From: Paramoeba atlantica
Taxonomy: Eukaryota > Discosea
Assembly (NCBI GenBank): GCA_977017575.1
Contig: CDRNVI010000023.1
Location: forward strand, 186,001-250,000
DNA length: 64,000 nt
Reading direction: 5' to 3'
The stretch's first letter is position 1; each line of letters begins with the position of its first letter. The position numbers and the translations under genes are program-made. Of the stretch, positions 28,516 to 39,209 are shown piece after piece. The notes under the pieces are model-generated. The model was not told the origin of the DNA. It made no database searches and was given only the letters and a program-made list of their open reading frames with translations.

Positions 28516-29484
28516 ATGTTCAATCTGATACTGGTTTGTTTTATTTTTGCAGTAGACGATTCTCCGCAGCCACCTCCGCAAAAGCGTCGAAAATTCGGTA
28601 GCAAAGTTAGCTCGGTTACAATGTCCGAAACTGACATGATGCGTCGGCTCATCCAGTATGTCGAGGGCCAGCCTCCAACATGGAAAAAGCGAGCTTCCGC
28701 ATGTTCTTGGAAAGGAGTGAAGTGTAACCGTGAGTCACAAGTCACACACCTTCAGTGGAAGCGCTTGGGTCTCTCTGGAAATCTCACATGGCAATTTCTG
28801 CCTCCACATGTAGTAGAGGTTAACGTACAACGTGATATGTTCAGGGACCCGACAAAACTGGAAGGGACATTATCCTCCACCGATTTGACCGCCCTAATGG
28901 AGTACTTTAATGTTGAAGCGCATCACCATCACGGAGTATTCGGATTCACAACACTTCCAGCACCGATGGAAACTCTCATTCTATCAACGAACCGATTGGA
29001 GGGTCCCGTCGATCTCACTCAGCTACCTCCTAATATGGAACAAATTCATGCTGACCGCAATTTATTCGAGGGCACGATAGACCTTTCAGCATTACCTGCA
29101 ACAATGCGTCAGCTTTCGCTGAATTTTAATCAATTAAGTGGTACGCTTGATCTTGTACACCTTCCGTGTACAATGCACAGGCTTTACCTCGGACACAACA
29201 AGTTTGAAGGGAAACTGGATGTCTCTTCACTTCCCTCAAGGCTAGAAAGTCTTAATGTTTCGAATAATGAACTCGAGGGAGATGTGGACTTAACAGCGTC
29301 AGGTTTAGATGAAAAATACATTTATCTGAAGGGCAACGCCATTGAGGCTGTGATCTACGAAAAAGGGGATTCTAGAAGCCGTCATGAAATGGACAGTTCT
29401 GTAACCAGATATACCCCAGAAAGCTACGCACTTAAAAAGACGAAAATTTCACATAAATCCGAAAGCGATGGACAGTTAACGTGA
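28516..29484 (+). CDS. LRR protein, recent paralogue A
   Basis: 322 residues. ATG follows CTTTTTTTAATTGCAG, a good trans-splice acceptor. MFNLILVCFIFA is a possible short signal peptide; the second TTTTTGCAG at its end could instead be an acceptor, in which case translation would begin at M36 (MSETDMM). KRRK at 23-26, then the cap W56, C63, W65, C70. About eight repeats run to residue 270 (TLPAPMETLILSTN, QLPPNMEQIHADRNLFEG, HLPCTMHRLYLGHNKFEG). A conserved tail (RYTPESYALKK) ends the protein. Over 90 percent similar to the genes at 35948 and 47684. Confidence 0.8.
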   Translation: MFNLILVCFIFAVDDSPQPPPQKRRKFGSKVSSVTMSETDMMRRLIQYVEGQPPTWKKRASACSWKGVKCNRESQVTHLQWKRLGLSGNLTWQFLPPHVVEVNVQRDMFRDPTKLEGTLSSTDLTALMEYFNVEAHHHHGVFGFTTLPAPMETLILSTNRLEGPVDLTQLPPNMEQIHADRNLFEGTIDLSALPATMRQLSLNFNQLSGTLDLVHLPCTMHRLYLGHNKFEGKLDVSSLPSRLESLNVSNNELEGDVDLTASGLDEKYIYLKGNAIEAVIYEKGDSRSRHEMDSSVTRYTPESYALKKTKISHKSESDGQLT

Positions 29485-29686
29485 CTACGTTTCTCGTAGT
29501 AGGCCTTCAACCTTCTTATATTTTGTAAAATAATATGAATTATTTGATTGCGTATCCGGGCGAAGTGTTCATGAGGTAGGAAGTGAACATTCAGCAAGTG
29601 CATCGGTGGAAGGCAAGAACACTGAAGAAATATTGCTATAAAATAAGTATACTCGCAAGTACAGTATAGTGTAAGTAGTAAGTAAG
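29485..29686. other. Intergenic
   Basis: The first ~50 bp are shared with the paralogues' 3' flanks (CGTGACTACGTTTCTCGTAG). Nothing else is recognised. Confidence 0.4.
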
Positions 29687-30300
29687 TACTGTACCACCCC
29701 TGGTTATCTGTCACCCCCCCACCCCCCCCTATTTACCTCCCCCCCTGTCGCTTTTCGGCACTTCGAATATTTTTTTTTCGTCGACCACCACCCCTAGTTA
29801 TCTGTCGCTTTTTTTCAAAAAAAAATGAAGAAGTTAAAAAGTTAAGTATGAGCGAAACTTCTATGTCTTTTTCTGTTCTGTTTTTAGGCAAATAGTCTTG
29901 CGTGGAGTTCTACCATAGAAAATGGAAAGCAGGAGTCGGAGCTCGTTAGCTTCGTCATCTCCATCGCCCCCCTCCTCATCCCCATCATTGTCCCCTTCGT
30001 TATCCACTCCATCATCCCCTTCAGCATTCCCTTCATCATCCGCTTCACTCCCTGGGCTTCTTTTAACCCGTAGACGCATGTCTTCAGCTTACAGTACCCC
30101 ACTGGGGTAGAAAGGAATCTTCCTAGGCAATAAAGATACCGTTTCTGTAACATTTCGTTCCCTCGCTTTTTTGGTGACGGACCCCCCTAGATATCTGTCG
30201 CACTTTGACCCCCCTAGTTATCTGTCGCACCCCTACCCCCCCTAGTTATCTGTCACCTTTTCTCGAAAAGTAGCGACAGATAACTAGGGGGGGTACAGTA
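29687..30300. mobile_element. C/G-run-capped TIR element, TTATCTGTC type
   Basis: The left end is TACTGTACCACCCCTGGTTA and the right end inverted is TACTGTACCCCCCCTAGTTA, both followed by TCTGTCGC or TCTGTCAC. The signature CCTAGTTATCTGTCGC recurs at least five times inside (29800, 30187, 30217, 30241, and inverted at 30271-30287). Between them a low-complexity TCATC/CCC stretch (29930-30060) gives Ser/Pro-rich open frames that I do not believe. An SL-like word lies at 30128-30147. Confidence 0.55.
30128..30150 (+). repeat. Variant SL-like word
   Basis: CAATAAAGATACCGTTTCTG, then TAAC: the same one-base variant of the SL core as at 20958. No donor-like GTAC or known hairpin follows. Confidence 0.3.
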
Positions 30301-30324
30301 CTAGGTAAAAAGAAATTTCAATAC

Positions 30325-30985
30325 AGTACAAATTTCGATGAGCGCTGATATTTTTTATGTAGTGATTCAGACTCCCCCTTTTAAACGCACCTTTAAGCGG
30401 GCTGCACTTAAACGGCGGAGAACAGATTTTTTTAACGAAGATACATCGGGGAGTGTAACAGTAATTCTATCAATACATCAGTCAGCGTATACTCTGTCTA
30501 GAAGACGAAGAATAGGTTACATTTTCTTTTGAAATATTTCGTTTTTGTGCCACCGTTTCTTTTTGCCCGACGAAGCAACGCAGATCCTTTTCTTTTCTAC
30601 TTTTATAGAAATTAAGTCATAAGTCGAACAATGTGTTCAAGAAAGGCGCCGTATACAATACGGCCGCGCAACATCACATCGGGTAACGCAAGTCACAATG
30701 TTGTAGGCTCCTAAGTAAAGGAAAAATGTCACTCAATGCTTTATAATGTACTGAATTTTACTGCGTTCCGCATTCCATCGTCCACGGCCGTGTGCGCATT
30801 GACCAGAGATGCCCCTTCCAGAAGCGCACATTCACAAGCAGGTTCTGAAAAGGGTTAAGAAAATCATCAGTCGCGATTGCCCGTTCCCTTTCTATGCCGA
30901 ATAATTTGAATGGATATGTCGCAGCTAGGACTTTTTTACCCGGACTCAACTTACACATTGGTAAAACATTATCCTATTGAGGGAG
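30325..30985 (+). repeat. Segmental duplicate of 51795-52482
   Basis: About 660 bp matches 51795-52482 in the same order with small indels, for example CATCAGTCAGCGTATACTCT and GCATTCCATCGTCCACGGCC (the second copy has one change). After 30985 this copy has about 320 bp of extra sequence before similarity resumes at 31305 (CGTCTGTTATCCTTCG). Confidence 0.65.
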
Positions 30986-31344
30986 ATACTACTTCCTCGC
31001 TACCCTATATTGCTAATCGAATTTCGCCCGACAAGACATTTTCCGGAAAAACAATTTCCGCAAAGAATCAAAGGCAACATAAACTGATATTTTTAAAAAA
31101 GAAAAATAAACTTTTGGAAGACTCGAGACCCCCTTCTTCGGAAGCGATTTACAAATTTCTATTCGCCTTTTTTCATCAGCTCACTTTTTCAACATGCTTT
31201 TTTCAGGCTAAAGTAGACGAGGGAGATACCAATAGTAGATGCGGCAGTTTCCCACTGGAAATTTTGTTGATTGTAACGGAAGATTTTGTGTTGATCCAGG
31301 AAAGCAGTCGTCTGTTATCCTTCGAGGAAAAAGAGACTCTGTAA
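30910..31344 (+). CDS. Unrecognised ORF at the duplicated segment
   Basis: 144 codons from ATG 30910. Polar with a hydrophobic middle (FLFAFFHQLTFSTCFF). It covers the end of the duplicated block, the 320-bp extra sequence and its resumption (LSFEEKETL, also present in the ORF at 52228). No domain seen. It may be chance. Confidence 0.2.
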   Translation: MDMSQLGLFYPDSTYTLVKHYPIEGDTTSSLPYIANRISPDKTFSGKTISAKNQRQHKLIFLKKKNKLLEDSRPPSSEAIYKFLFAFFHQLTFSTCFFQAKVDEGDTNSRCGSFPLEILLIVTEDFVLIQESSRLLSFEEKETL

Positions 31345-31406
31345 CGGCGGCTGAGACGGCTGGTGGGGCATAAGGTTACTCAAAATGTGGGGATCACAGT
31401 AATTTA

Positions 31407-31499
31407 TCTCTTCGTTAAACGCGGTGGTTGTTTTCAACGTAGAAGTCACTCATGCTGCGCGCTTCGCGTTGAAAACTACCTCCGCGTTTAACGAAGAGA
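31407..31499. repeat. Long perfect-looking hairpin
   Basis: TCTCTTCGTTAAACGCGG at the left pairs with CCGCGTTTAACGAAGAGA at the right. Pairing continues through GTTTTCAACG/CGTTGAAAAC, arms of about 33 bp with two mismatches and a ~27-bp loop. It could be a tiny foldback element. Confidence 0.6.
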
Positions 31500-32439
31500 C
31501 TAAAAAAGAAAAATTGGCCAGGGACGCTGAAGAAAACGGAAGGATTTGAGCCAAAAATAGCCGATTTTTAGGTAAAACTGGTGTGATTTTTGCGTGTTTT
31601 TGCTCTCAGAGCACTAAATTCGACGTTTGCGTGTGGAAAATCACTCGTAGGCATGCGTTCAAGAGTACGAAACGTATTGGGTAGAGAATACGACTACAAC
31701 CACGCCATTCTTCCGACCCAAAAAGACCCCTTTGGGCCCGAAAATTACTTTTTCGCATTTTTTAGTCAAAAAAATACCACGGCTTCACGAAGCGACATCT
31801 CACGAAAACAATGGCGTAGAAAGCGAGAATAAGTCCCAAACTATCAAAATACAGTAGGCGAAACAATTTTGGAATCTTTTTCAAGTTGAAAACTTTTTCA
31901 AAAAAGAAAATCCGAAAAAATCCGAAAAAAAAAGGTCCGAAATTGTCGGACCCGTCCTGCGGATACAAGGGGGGGACACCCCCGAGTAGGGGGGTGGAAA
32001 ATGCGCTCCAAGACCCCGGCTACCCCTTCTGCGCTTTTATTTCGAAAAATAATTTTTTCAAAAAAAAATCGTGCGGTATGCCCCCCCCTGGACCCCCCCC
32101 CTGGACCCCCTAAGGGTCCGAATTTTTTTGAAAATTTTTGGACCACGGGAGCCCCTTTAATATATTTTTCTTCTATTATATTACTGTGTTCCTCTTTATA
32201 TTTTCACTGTTTTTGTTCACTTTTTTTCAATAATCGAGGGTAGAGCGGTACTTATACAACCACCGCAATTGTCCGAAGTTGGTACCCGAAGTGCTTTTCT
32301 AAAAAGAATATAAAAAAGTAAAAATCAATTAGGTCCCACTACAAAACTTTTCTTCAGCTTCAATTTTGTGCGTATTAAAGGGGGGTAAGGGGGGATGCAT
32401 ATTGAAGAGGGGGGTCACAGTATAAATAAGAAACTAATT
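31500..32439. other. Intergenic with C/G runs
   Basis: No gene. Runs of G and C and repeated GGTCCGAA words lie at 31930-32125. The ~75-bp dispersed repeat lies at 32163-32275 (see its own entry). Confidence 0.4.
32163..32275 (-). repeat. Dispersed ~75-bp repeat, copy
   Basis: Inverted relative to the copies at 8693 and 49281. It contains TTCAATAATCGAGGGTAGAG and CAACCACCGCAAT. Confidence 0.55.
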
Positions 32440-32645
32440 GCGTACACTGAAGATCAAAAGCTGCAAATTTCATGGATACATTTCTGTTTGATCGCCATCT
32501 GACTCACTTCTTATCAGAAGATCTAATTCATCTCTCTCAAACGAATCTTCCTCATAAGCACCGCTTGTCGGGTGAACTGAAGCAAATTTAGCCTTTTCAC
32601 GTTCAGAATTTTTCTTCATTTTTCGGGATGATTTTTTCCCCTTTT
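32440..32645 (-). pseudogene. Short charged protein fragment
   Basis: A minus frame reads KKSSRKMKKNSEREKAKF, then YEEDSFERDELDLLIRSES and DGDQTEMYP before a stop. Acidic and basic blocks look protein-like but there is no ATG in a good place and no recognised domain. Confidence 0.2.
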
Positions 32646-32899
32646 ATAAACTAGTAGGTTCATTTTTAGATTTTTGGTGATTCTTTTATGCCTTGTCAAG
32701 GGTGTGTTAGGTTTTCTTGTCGGCGTGACCTCATATTAAACAAAGTAGCTCTTTAGACCGAGGAAATCGAATGGATCAAAAGTCATAAGCTGGTAGTCCT
32801 GAAAGTTTTGCGCTACAGAAAAGTACACAAGTCGCCCTAACACATGAAACCCATCTAATCTAATCTAATTTTGCACCCATTTGGCCTTGACAGGCTATG

Positions 32900-33045
32900 G
32901 GTCCTCTACCGTCCACGCGAGGGGGCTCGACGGCTCGGATGTTACTCCGATGCGTGTCCGGAATGCTGGTTTGAAGAGGAACGCCGATGATGTCATGCTA
33001 AGAATCTTGGAGAACTTACAGACTCATTGCATTCACCTTTAAGTA
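32900..33045 (+). pseudogene. Possible LRR N-terminal scrap before an SL unit
   Basis: A + frame reads NAGLKRNADDVMLRILENLQ, similar in spacing to the segment before the cap in LRR genes here (for example EYVLMQLLENV). No cap or repeat follows, because the SL unit begins at 33058. Weak. Confidence 0.2.
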
Positions 33046-33057
33046 TATTCATCTTAC

Positions 33058-33626
33058 AAAGATACAGTTTCTGTACCTTTTTGGTACATTTTCCTTTAGT
33101 TCATCTTTTCTTTCCCCGGCAGCGGGCATAGTCTTACTGTTATATGCCCGTTGCCGGCCGGCACTAAGGCCGAAACTGTCCCTCTTTCTCGGCGAAGTAG
33201 GGGACGCACTTCCACCCCATCACCCCTCCCCGGCTCACTCTTTGAGTGGGTTTTCTTCCCTCCCCGGCTTTCTTCCCTTCGCGCCCTTTCCTTCCCGGGG
33301 AGCCATGCGCCATGGTGGCCTCCCTTGAGCACCACTGGTCGTGGCTCTGCCTCGTCTTATCGCGAGGCAGCGGTCGGTTGCAGTGGGCCCCTCCGGCTGC
33401 GTAAAGAGGTGGTGAGTTGCCTGTACCACCTCTACCGACTGGGACCGAGTCGGTTGCAGTGCGCCCCTCCGGCTGCGTAAAGAGAGGGCGAGTTGCCTGG
33501 ACCACCTCTACCGACAGAGTCCGAGCTAAACCCCCTTGGTGCGACATCCGTCATTACGGATTGTGCCGATGATATCGGCTGTCGCATCAAGGGCTGTATC
33601 TCGGCGCCATGACGAGCGCATGAACA
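33058..33626 (+). ncRNA. SL-headed structured unit, copy 3 (dispersed)
   Basis: AAAGATACAGTTTCTGTACC, then TTTTTG and GTAC at 33084. The first half of the exon (AACTTTGAAT) is absent. The first hairpin is GGCAGCGGGC/GCCCGTTGCC, and the outer stem is CTTTAGT/ACTAAGG, so both arms differ from copies 1 and 2 while still pairing. The two ~75-bp tandem blocks, the junction closed by CCTTGGTGCGAC/GTCGCATCAAGG, and the last GCGC hairpin are kept. It stands alone, 12.6 kb from copies 1 and 2, so the unit is dispersed. No flanking direct repeat seen. Confidence 0.6.
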
Positions 33627-33768
33627 TTAAAACTGGCGAAGCTATGTAAGAAAGTCTTAAGATATTGAAGAAAGAAATTAAGTTTAATTCATTGTACCAG
33701 TATAGAACTAGTATTGAAGGAGAGTAGCTTCGAAGTAGAGCTAGGATTCATATACGAAAAGCTTCTGT

Positions 33769-34290
33769 TTATCCTTTTTTCGATGCAGAATGACTTTTAA
33801 TGGGCTTCAACTTGTCCAAATTTCCACGAATAAAAATGCGATGGGCAATAACATGAGGGAGAGGACTGTATTGGTGGGGACTGTACATGTAAGCTAAAAT
33901 GGACAGCCACGAATCACATTTTTTTACCATTGGAGGAGCCCAGACATAGTGGCGGGCAGCAAAAGCAATCGATGGAAAAAGTTTATTGCCAAGAGTACAC
34001 CAGTAGACGTATTCATTGTGACGCAAGACGGGATCCCCTTCAAAGTTCGTACAGGAAACGTATTCTTTCCAGTCCATCTCAGTAGTGGAAAATAGAGGAG
34101 CATGTTGGTTCGCAAAACCTAAGTCTCGATCAAAGAGGTTATTGGCACGCTCGACAGAAATGCAAGGCAAATTGTATGGTTGACAGAATTCAGCGAAAAA
34201 TACGGGATCAAACCATACTGTATCTTTCCAAAAATCCGTGTTATGATTTTTCGATAGCCGAGTCGTGTGATGTTTCAAGGAATCCTAAAG
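33769..34290 (-). pseudogene. hAT transposase, C-terminal fragment
   Basis: A minus frame ending at 33769 contains YVYWCTLGNKLFPSIAFAAR, HYVWAPPMVKKCDSWLSILA, then HVIAHRIFIRGNLDKL. This fits the hAT C-terminal dimerisation region: W......FP.L..lA, a P.s..E-like strand, and a closing hydrophobic-R-N-x-L. The catalytic core is missing. Parts of the same sequence recur at 47330-47545 and 25848-25895. Confidence 0.55.
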
Positions 34291-34389
34291 TCCTTCCGGG
34301 CCAGATCCATCTTCTGTGTCTTCATACAATTGCTCCAGAGTCTCAGTGACATGCGTTAAATAGTAGTCTCAACAAAATTTAGTTTTCTC

Positions 34390-35490
34390 AACAAACTAAT
34401 TCAAATGACTGAAGGACAACAAACTGAAGGACCTTCCCAGGCAGTGCGCCCTGCCACTTCTACGGCTGTGCGGAAGCCCACGATGGAACTACATCGTGAG
34501 GACTCACAAGCCTCCGGTTACCAAAGTAGCCAACGCACAGGTCGACAAGGCCGTGATAGCATGTGCCGAAGCCTCTCTCGGAGGGATGGGCCCCTCGGGA
34601 AAGACGCCGTTCGCAAATGATCTTTTTACGGCAGATTTCCTGGGGACCATCCCTTTCGAGCATAAGGCCAAGGGCATGTAGGCCAAGGCTAAAAGTGTCC
34701 TGCAAGGCTTATCTCAAGGCCAGTCGACTAAAGATCAGCGCCGCTACCTTTGCGAGGCGGCCCTCGGGAAAGCCCCGTCCACCACGCAACTGGTCTGTAT
34801 GCGACAGATTCAGAACGTTCATTCCACTAAGTGGATGAATGCGTGGCCCAACCGGCCGGAGTATTACATGCGGGACCCGCAGTGGGAGACTGCGGCCCGT
34901 CTCCGGTACTTGGTCGCCCCCACCTCGGAGCCTGAGCTCCAGTGCGTGTGCGGTGCAACCCTCCGCAACGAGGAGTTTTGCGTACACGCACTGGATTGCA
35001 AAAAGGTTAAGGGGAAGACCCAGGCCTCCCGTCACAAGGAGGTCAAGGAGGCCTTACACTACGGGTTTAAACCGGACCTGTGCGAACCTCGGTTCGACAA
35101 TTGCCGAGGCCCGGACATCTGCTCCCAGTTGGGCAGGAAGCTCGCCCTCGTGGATGTCACCGTCGTAGATCTCTTGGCCTCCTCTTACGTGGACAAGGAG
35201 GCTGCGACACCATCCCACACCCTCAGGCTTGCTGAGGTCAACAAGCGCCGGTCTCATGAGGAGATGACCGCCGTCAGGGGTGATATCCCTTGGCATTCAC
35301 CACCTATGGGGTCCCCGGCCCGGACACCCTAAATTTCCTTAACAAGGTGGCCAGGGCCCACACATCTGACAAGAACGGATGCCTTTCCCACATCCTTATG
35401 ACCATAGGGGTGGCCATACAGAAAGGCAACGCCCAGATCGTTCAGGCGGCGCTACAAGATTGGTACCGTCGCGGTGTTACGGGGTAGGCT
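34390..35490 (+). pseudogene. Second LINE (CRE/SLACS-like), C-terminal region
   Basis: From 34405 a frame starts MTEGQQTEGPSQAVRP. The main frame (34500-35332) has a stop near 34678, then RYLCEAALGKAPSTTQLVCM, RPEYYMRDPQWETAARLRYL, the zinc knuckle CVCGATLRNEEFCVHALDC and an endonuclease-like GRKLALVDVTVVDLLASSYV. A frame change near 35330 leads to the end GNAQIVQAALQDWYRRG (stop ~35486). The order zinc knuckle, then D-V-T, matches restriction-like endonuclease LINEs. The reverse transcriptase is missing here but found at 54540-55957. Confidence 0.65.
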
Positions 35491-35563
35491 TCCGGTGGGC
35501 CTAGGGGGTTCACACCAAAAAAAAGTATATTATACTTGCTCACGGGGGTAGAGTTCCAGACCG

Positions 35564-35845
35564 ATGGGCTGCGGCGTCGTTTCCCCTCGTCTCCGCGTCG
35601 GTCCCGCCATGTCTCTCTTGCCGCTTTTCCCCTTTGGCGCGACGGCGTCTTTGCGCTTCGTCTCCTCCATGTCTCCCACCCTCGTACAGCAACACAAACC
35701 ATCTGATACTGCTAACGGGGTGGGAGCGGAGGTTCTGGACCACATGGGCCCCCGCGCGGACGAGTCGGTCAGTGGGGTGGGGCGTAAGTGGGGGAAGGGA
35801 AGTGAGTGTGGTCAGGGGCAGGAAGTGGGGGAAGGAAGGAAGTAG
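35564..35845 (+). CDS. GC-rich ORF fragment
   Basis: 93 codons. An internal ATG gives MSLLPLFPFGATASLRFVSS, which would suit a mitochondrial targeting start, then QHKPSDTANGVGAEVLDHMG. The end runs into G-rich low complexity. It may be the 5' end of a host gene cut off by rearrangement. No domain. Confidence 0.25.
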   Translation: MGCGVVSPRLRVGPAMSLLPLFPFGATASLRFVSSMSPTLVQQHKPSDTANGVGAEVLDHMGPRADESVSGVGRKWGKGSECGQGQEVGEGRK

Positions 35846-35947
35846 TGTGAAGGATTGTAAGTGTGGAGAGTGGGAAAGTTGGAAAAATAGATAAAAAAAT
35901 AGTATTTCAACAGCTCTAAAACAATTCTTTTTTTAATTGCAGCCACA

Positions 35948-36916
35948 ATGTTCAATCTGATACTGGTTTGTTTTATTTTTGCAGTAGACGATTCTCCGCA
36001 GCCACCTCCGCAAAAGCGACGAAAATTCGGTAGTAAAGTTAGCCCGGTTACAATGTCCGAAACTGACATGATGCGTCGGCTCGTCCAATATGTCGAGGGC
36101 CAGCCTCCAACATGGAAAAAGCGACCTTGCGCATGTTCTTGGAAAGGAGTGAAGTGTAACGGTGAGTCTCAAGTCACACACCTTCAGTGGAAGCGTTTGG
36201 GTCTCTCTGGAAATCTCACATGGCAATTTCTGCCTCCACATGTAGTAGAGGTTAACGTACAACGTGATATGTATAAGAATCCAACAGAACTGGAAGGGGC
36301 ATTATCCTCCACCGATTTGACCGCCCTAATGGAGTACTTTAATGTTGAAGAGCATCACCATCACGGAGTATTCGGATTCACAACACTTCCAGCACCGATG
36401 AAAACCCTCATTCTATCAAACAACCAATTCGAAGGCCCCGTCGATCTCACTCAGCTGTCCCCTAATATTGAACAAATTCGTGCTGACCGCAATTTATTTG
36501 ATGGCACGATAGACCTTTCTGCATTGCCTGCAAGAATGTCTCAGCTTTCGTTAAGTTTTAATCAATTAAGTGGTACGCTTGATCTTGTACACCTTCCGTG
36601 TACAATGCACAGGCTTTACCTCGGACACAACAAGTTTGAAGGGAAACTGGATGTCTCTTCACTTCCCTCAAGGCTAAGAAGTCTTGACGTTTCGAATAAT
36701 GAACTCGAGGGAGATGTGGATTTTACAGCATCAGGTTTAAACGAAAAATACATTCACCTGGATGGCAACGCTATTGAGGCTGTGATCTACGAAAAATGGG
36801 CTTCCAGAAGCCGTCATGAAATGGACAATTCCGTAGCCAGATATACCCCAGAAAGCTACGCACTCAAAAAGACGAAAATTTCACATAAATCCGAAAGCGA
36901 TGGACAGTTAACGTGA
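35948..36916 (+). CDS. LRR protein, recent paralogue B
   Basis: 322 residues, same layout as the gene at 28516: leader MFNLILVCFIFA, KRRK at 23-26, cap W56/C63/W65/C70, eight repeats and the tail RYTPESYALKKTK. Differences from paralogue A are scattered single residues (for example MYKNPTELEG for MFRDPTKLEG). The upstream ~50 bp with TTTTTTTAATTGCAG is shared too, so the copy was made from DNA and not from spliced RNA. Open throughout. Confidence 0.8.
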   Translation: MFNLILVCFIFAVDDSPQPPPQKRRKFGSKVSPVTMSETDMMRRLVQYVEGQPPTWKKRPCACSWKGVKCNGESQVTHLQWKRLGLSGNLTWQFLPPHVVEVNVQRDMYKNPTELEGALSSTDLTALMEYFNVEEHHHHGVFGFTTLPAPMKTLILSNNQFEGPVDLTQLSPNIEQIRADRNLFDGTIDLSALPARMSQLSLSFNQLSGTLDLVHLPCTMHRLYLGHNKFEGKLDVSSLPSRLRSLDVSNNELEGDVDFTASGLNEKYIHLDGNAIEAVIYEKWASRSRHEMDNSVARYTPESYALKKTKISHKSESDGQLT

Positions 36917-38160
36917 CTACGTTTCTCGTAGTAGACTTTCAGCCCTCTTATAAATATTTGTAAAGTATTTATTCAGGGTTCACAGAAACTATAAAACTAT
37001 CAATATAGTTACTATATTGATGACAGTACTATTAGTACTGTAAACTTGTGATATTACTAATATTACTAATAATTCATCAATTGAAATTTTTAAATGTGAC
37101 GGCAAACTTTAGTCAGTTTATATCTTCTATTAGGATTTATTTATCTATCTGCTTTCAAAGTTTATAGTGTTACTATAAGCTTTTTTTAAAAACTATAAAA
37201 ACTACATTTTTTTTATTTCGCTTTTTAAGCACTTTTAAGCTCACCAGCACGCCATAAATACACAGAAAATTCATTTTTGTACGATTTTTCTTATTTTTAA
37301 ACCCGAAAATTGATGCCCAAAATAAAAGTTACGAGGGGTAATTTCTGCAAAGATTATTTTATTGAAGTGTCGCGCACGGATGGAAGTAAACAAGCAGTTC
37401 AATGAAACTTATGTCAGGCGGTTCAAAGAAACTTGTGTCCGACTTTGGGCAAAAGGCCCTAATCAAGGGAGGGGGACATGAAAAATAATATGAAAGAAAA
37501 AAGCGCCTTTTTTTATCGTTGTTAAACAAGGTCCTGCTCCCTTTTGATACACTTTTTGTTGCTGGGGTAGACACGAAAAATCCGCCCCTTCGCGGCGGAT
37601 TCGACAAACTTTTTGACCTTACCTGAAATCTATTTTGGCCTGCCAGACAAAATGGTCCTATTAAAGGGGGGGTCGCACGTAGCCCTATTAAATATGGGGG
37701 ATAGTAATTCCTTTGAGATCCTTTAATAAAGACACGGGTCTGAAAATCTACAAAATTTATAATTATAGTACTATACAGTACTATAATTTTTCAAATACTA
37801 TACATAAAAATCTATAATTTTTTGAAGGATTTTTGACGGGTTTGGTTGATTTTTTCCCTCAAAAGAGAGTCCTTGTAACTTCTTTTCTTCCTTTGGCGGA
37901 AGAAGCACAATCAAAAAAACTGCAAAATATGTTTTCTACCGCGAAACATAAGAAACTTGACTAAGCCTGTCATAAACTGACTTTGTACTTGGTGCCGTTC
38001 GTGCTAAAAGAGAGCATCAAAACGTTTTTGAGCACTTTTTCCTGTTATAGATTTTTATAGATTTATAATACTATACAGGGGGGGTACTATATACTATATA
38101 CTATAGTACTATAATTTTTTTTTCAAATACTATAAATACATGTATATAATAACTACTATA
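36917..38160. other. AT-rich intergenic region with transposon scraps
   Basis: No gene. Repeats of CTATA/TATAG at 36985-37045 and 37760-38160. At 37640-37712 a lone end of the pogo-like element (CCTATTAAAGGGGGGG and TTAAATATGGGGGATAGTAA). Confidence 0.5.
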
Positions 38161-38337
38161 TACAGTAACTAACAAAAGTGTTCAAATGCTTTCATAAATT
38201 TTAATGTTTTTATATTTTACAAAAGAGATGCAGAGGATAATGCAGTAGTATATTATAGTAGTGTAGGCTGGAGTAGTGCTTACATTCCCACGTACTTAGA
38301 CTTCATCAACGATCTTACTATAAAAAACTATGAAAGA

Positions 38338-39103
38338 TACAGGGGCGGTTGTTGATCTTTCCCCCTCCTGGGAATTTTTAATTTTTTTATCCGTTTTTGC
38401 TCATCTTTGCAGCACTGAAGAGATCTCGTTCCCCTAGCGAAGCGCTTTACCGCCTTTTTTTCATAGAGACCCCCTGATGCCCTGTCGGCGACTCGAAAGT
38501 TGACAAAAATCGGAAATTTTGGATTTTTAATCATATTCAGAAAAAATGACTTCAAAAAAAAATGTTTGTCCTAGAAGAAAACCACAACGAATCAATATCC
38601 AGAAGGTCCTCCATTGTTTTGCAGTACTTTTCGAAGCCTATTGGGAACCGAATCAATGGAGTTTAACACTTTTTGTTTCTGTGCGATATTAGGGGGTATT
38701 TTTGCCTATTAGCTTTCCACCCTTCTACATATTCACTACTTGTAGGGTTAGTCGGTCTTGTATTCGTGTTGTTGAGGTTTGAAAAATTCTATTAAGCAGC
38801 TATTGATGTTTCTACAGAAATATCGCTTGAGCATAAAGAAATTAGAAGACTATTTAAGCTTACACATATTCAAATAAACCACAAAAACATGAAAGTATGG
38901 GGAAAAAATGGTTGTGTGCACAAAACATTCCCCAGAAAACTGTGTTTTTTCGACCCAGGGGGCATCAGGGGGTCTCTATGAAAAAAAGGCGGCAAAGCGC
39001 TTCGCTAGGGGAATGAGATCTCTTCAATGCTGCAAAGATAAGCGAAAACGGATAAAAAAATTAAAATTTCCCAGAGGGGGCAAGATCAACAACCGCCCCT
39101 GTA
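38338..39103. mobile_element. MITE nested in the Tc1 element
   Basis: 766 bp with about 150-bp inverted ends (TACAGGGGCGGTTGTTGATC at both). Comparison with the uninterrupted relative (AAGATATAATG at about 41783-41793) shows insertion at a TA that was duplicated. Inside, the minus strand at 38590-38690 keeps a transposase C-terminus (SIDSVPNRLRKVLQNNGG, ending PSGY). Confidence 0.75.
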
Positions 39104-39209
39104 TAATGCGAGCCCAACACTTGAACACTTTTTTCACTTTTTTGAGATTATTTTTTTTTGACCAGAACTTGGTCTTACTTCACCCTTACCAAACCAAAAT
39201 GACTAAAAC

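Noticed and set aside
29861-30153. Ser/Pro-rich and Asp/Gly-rich ORFs in the TCATC/CCC stretch
   Set aside because: Simple-sequence DNA inside a TIR element opens several frames at once; no evidence of a gene.
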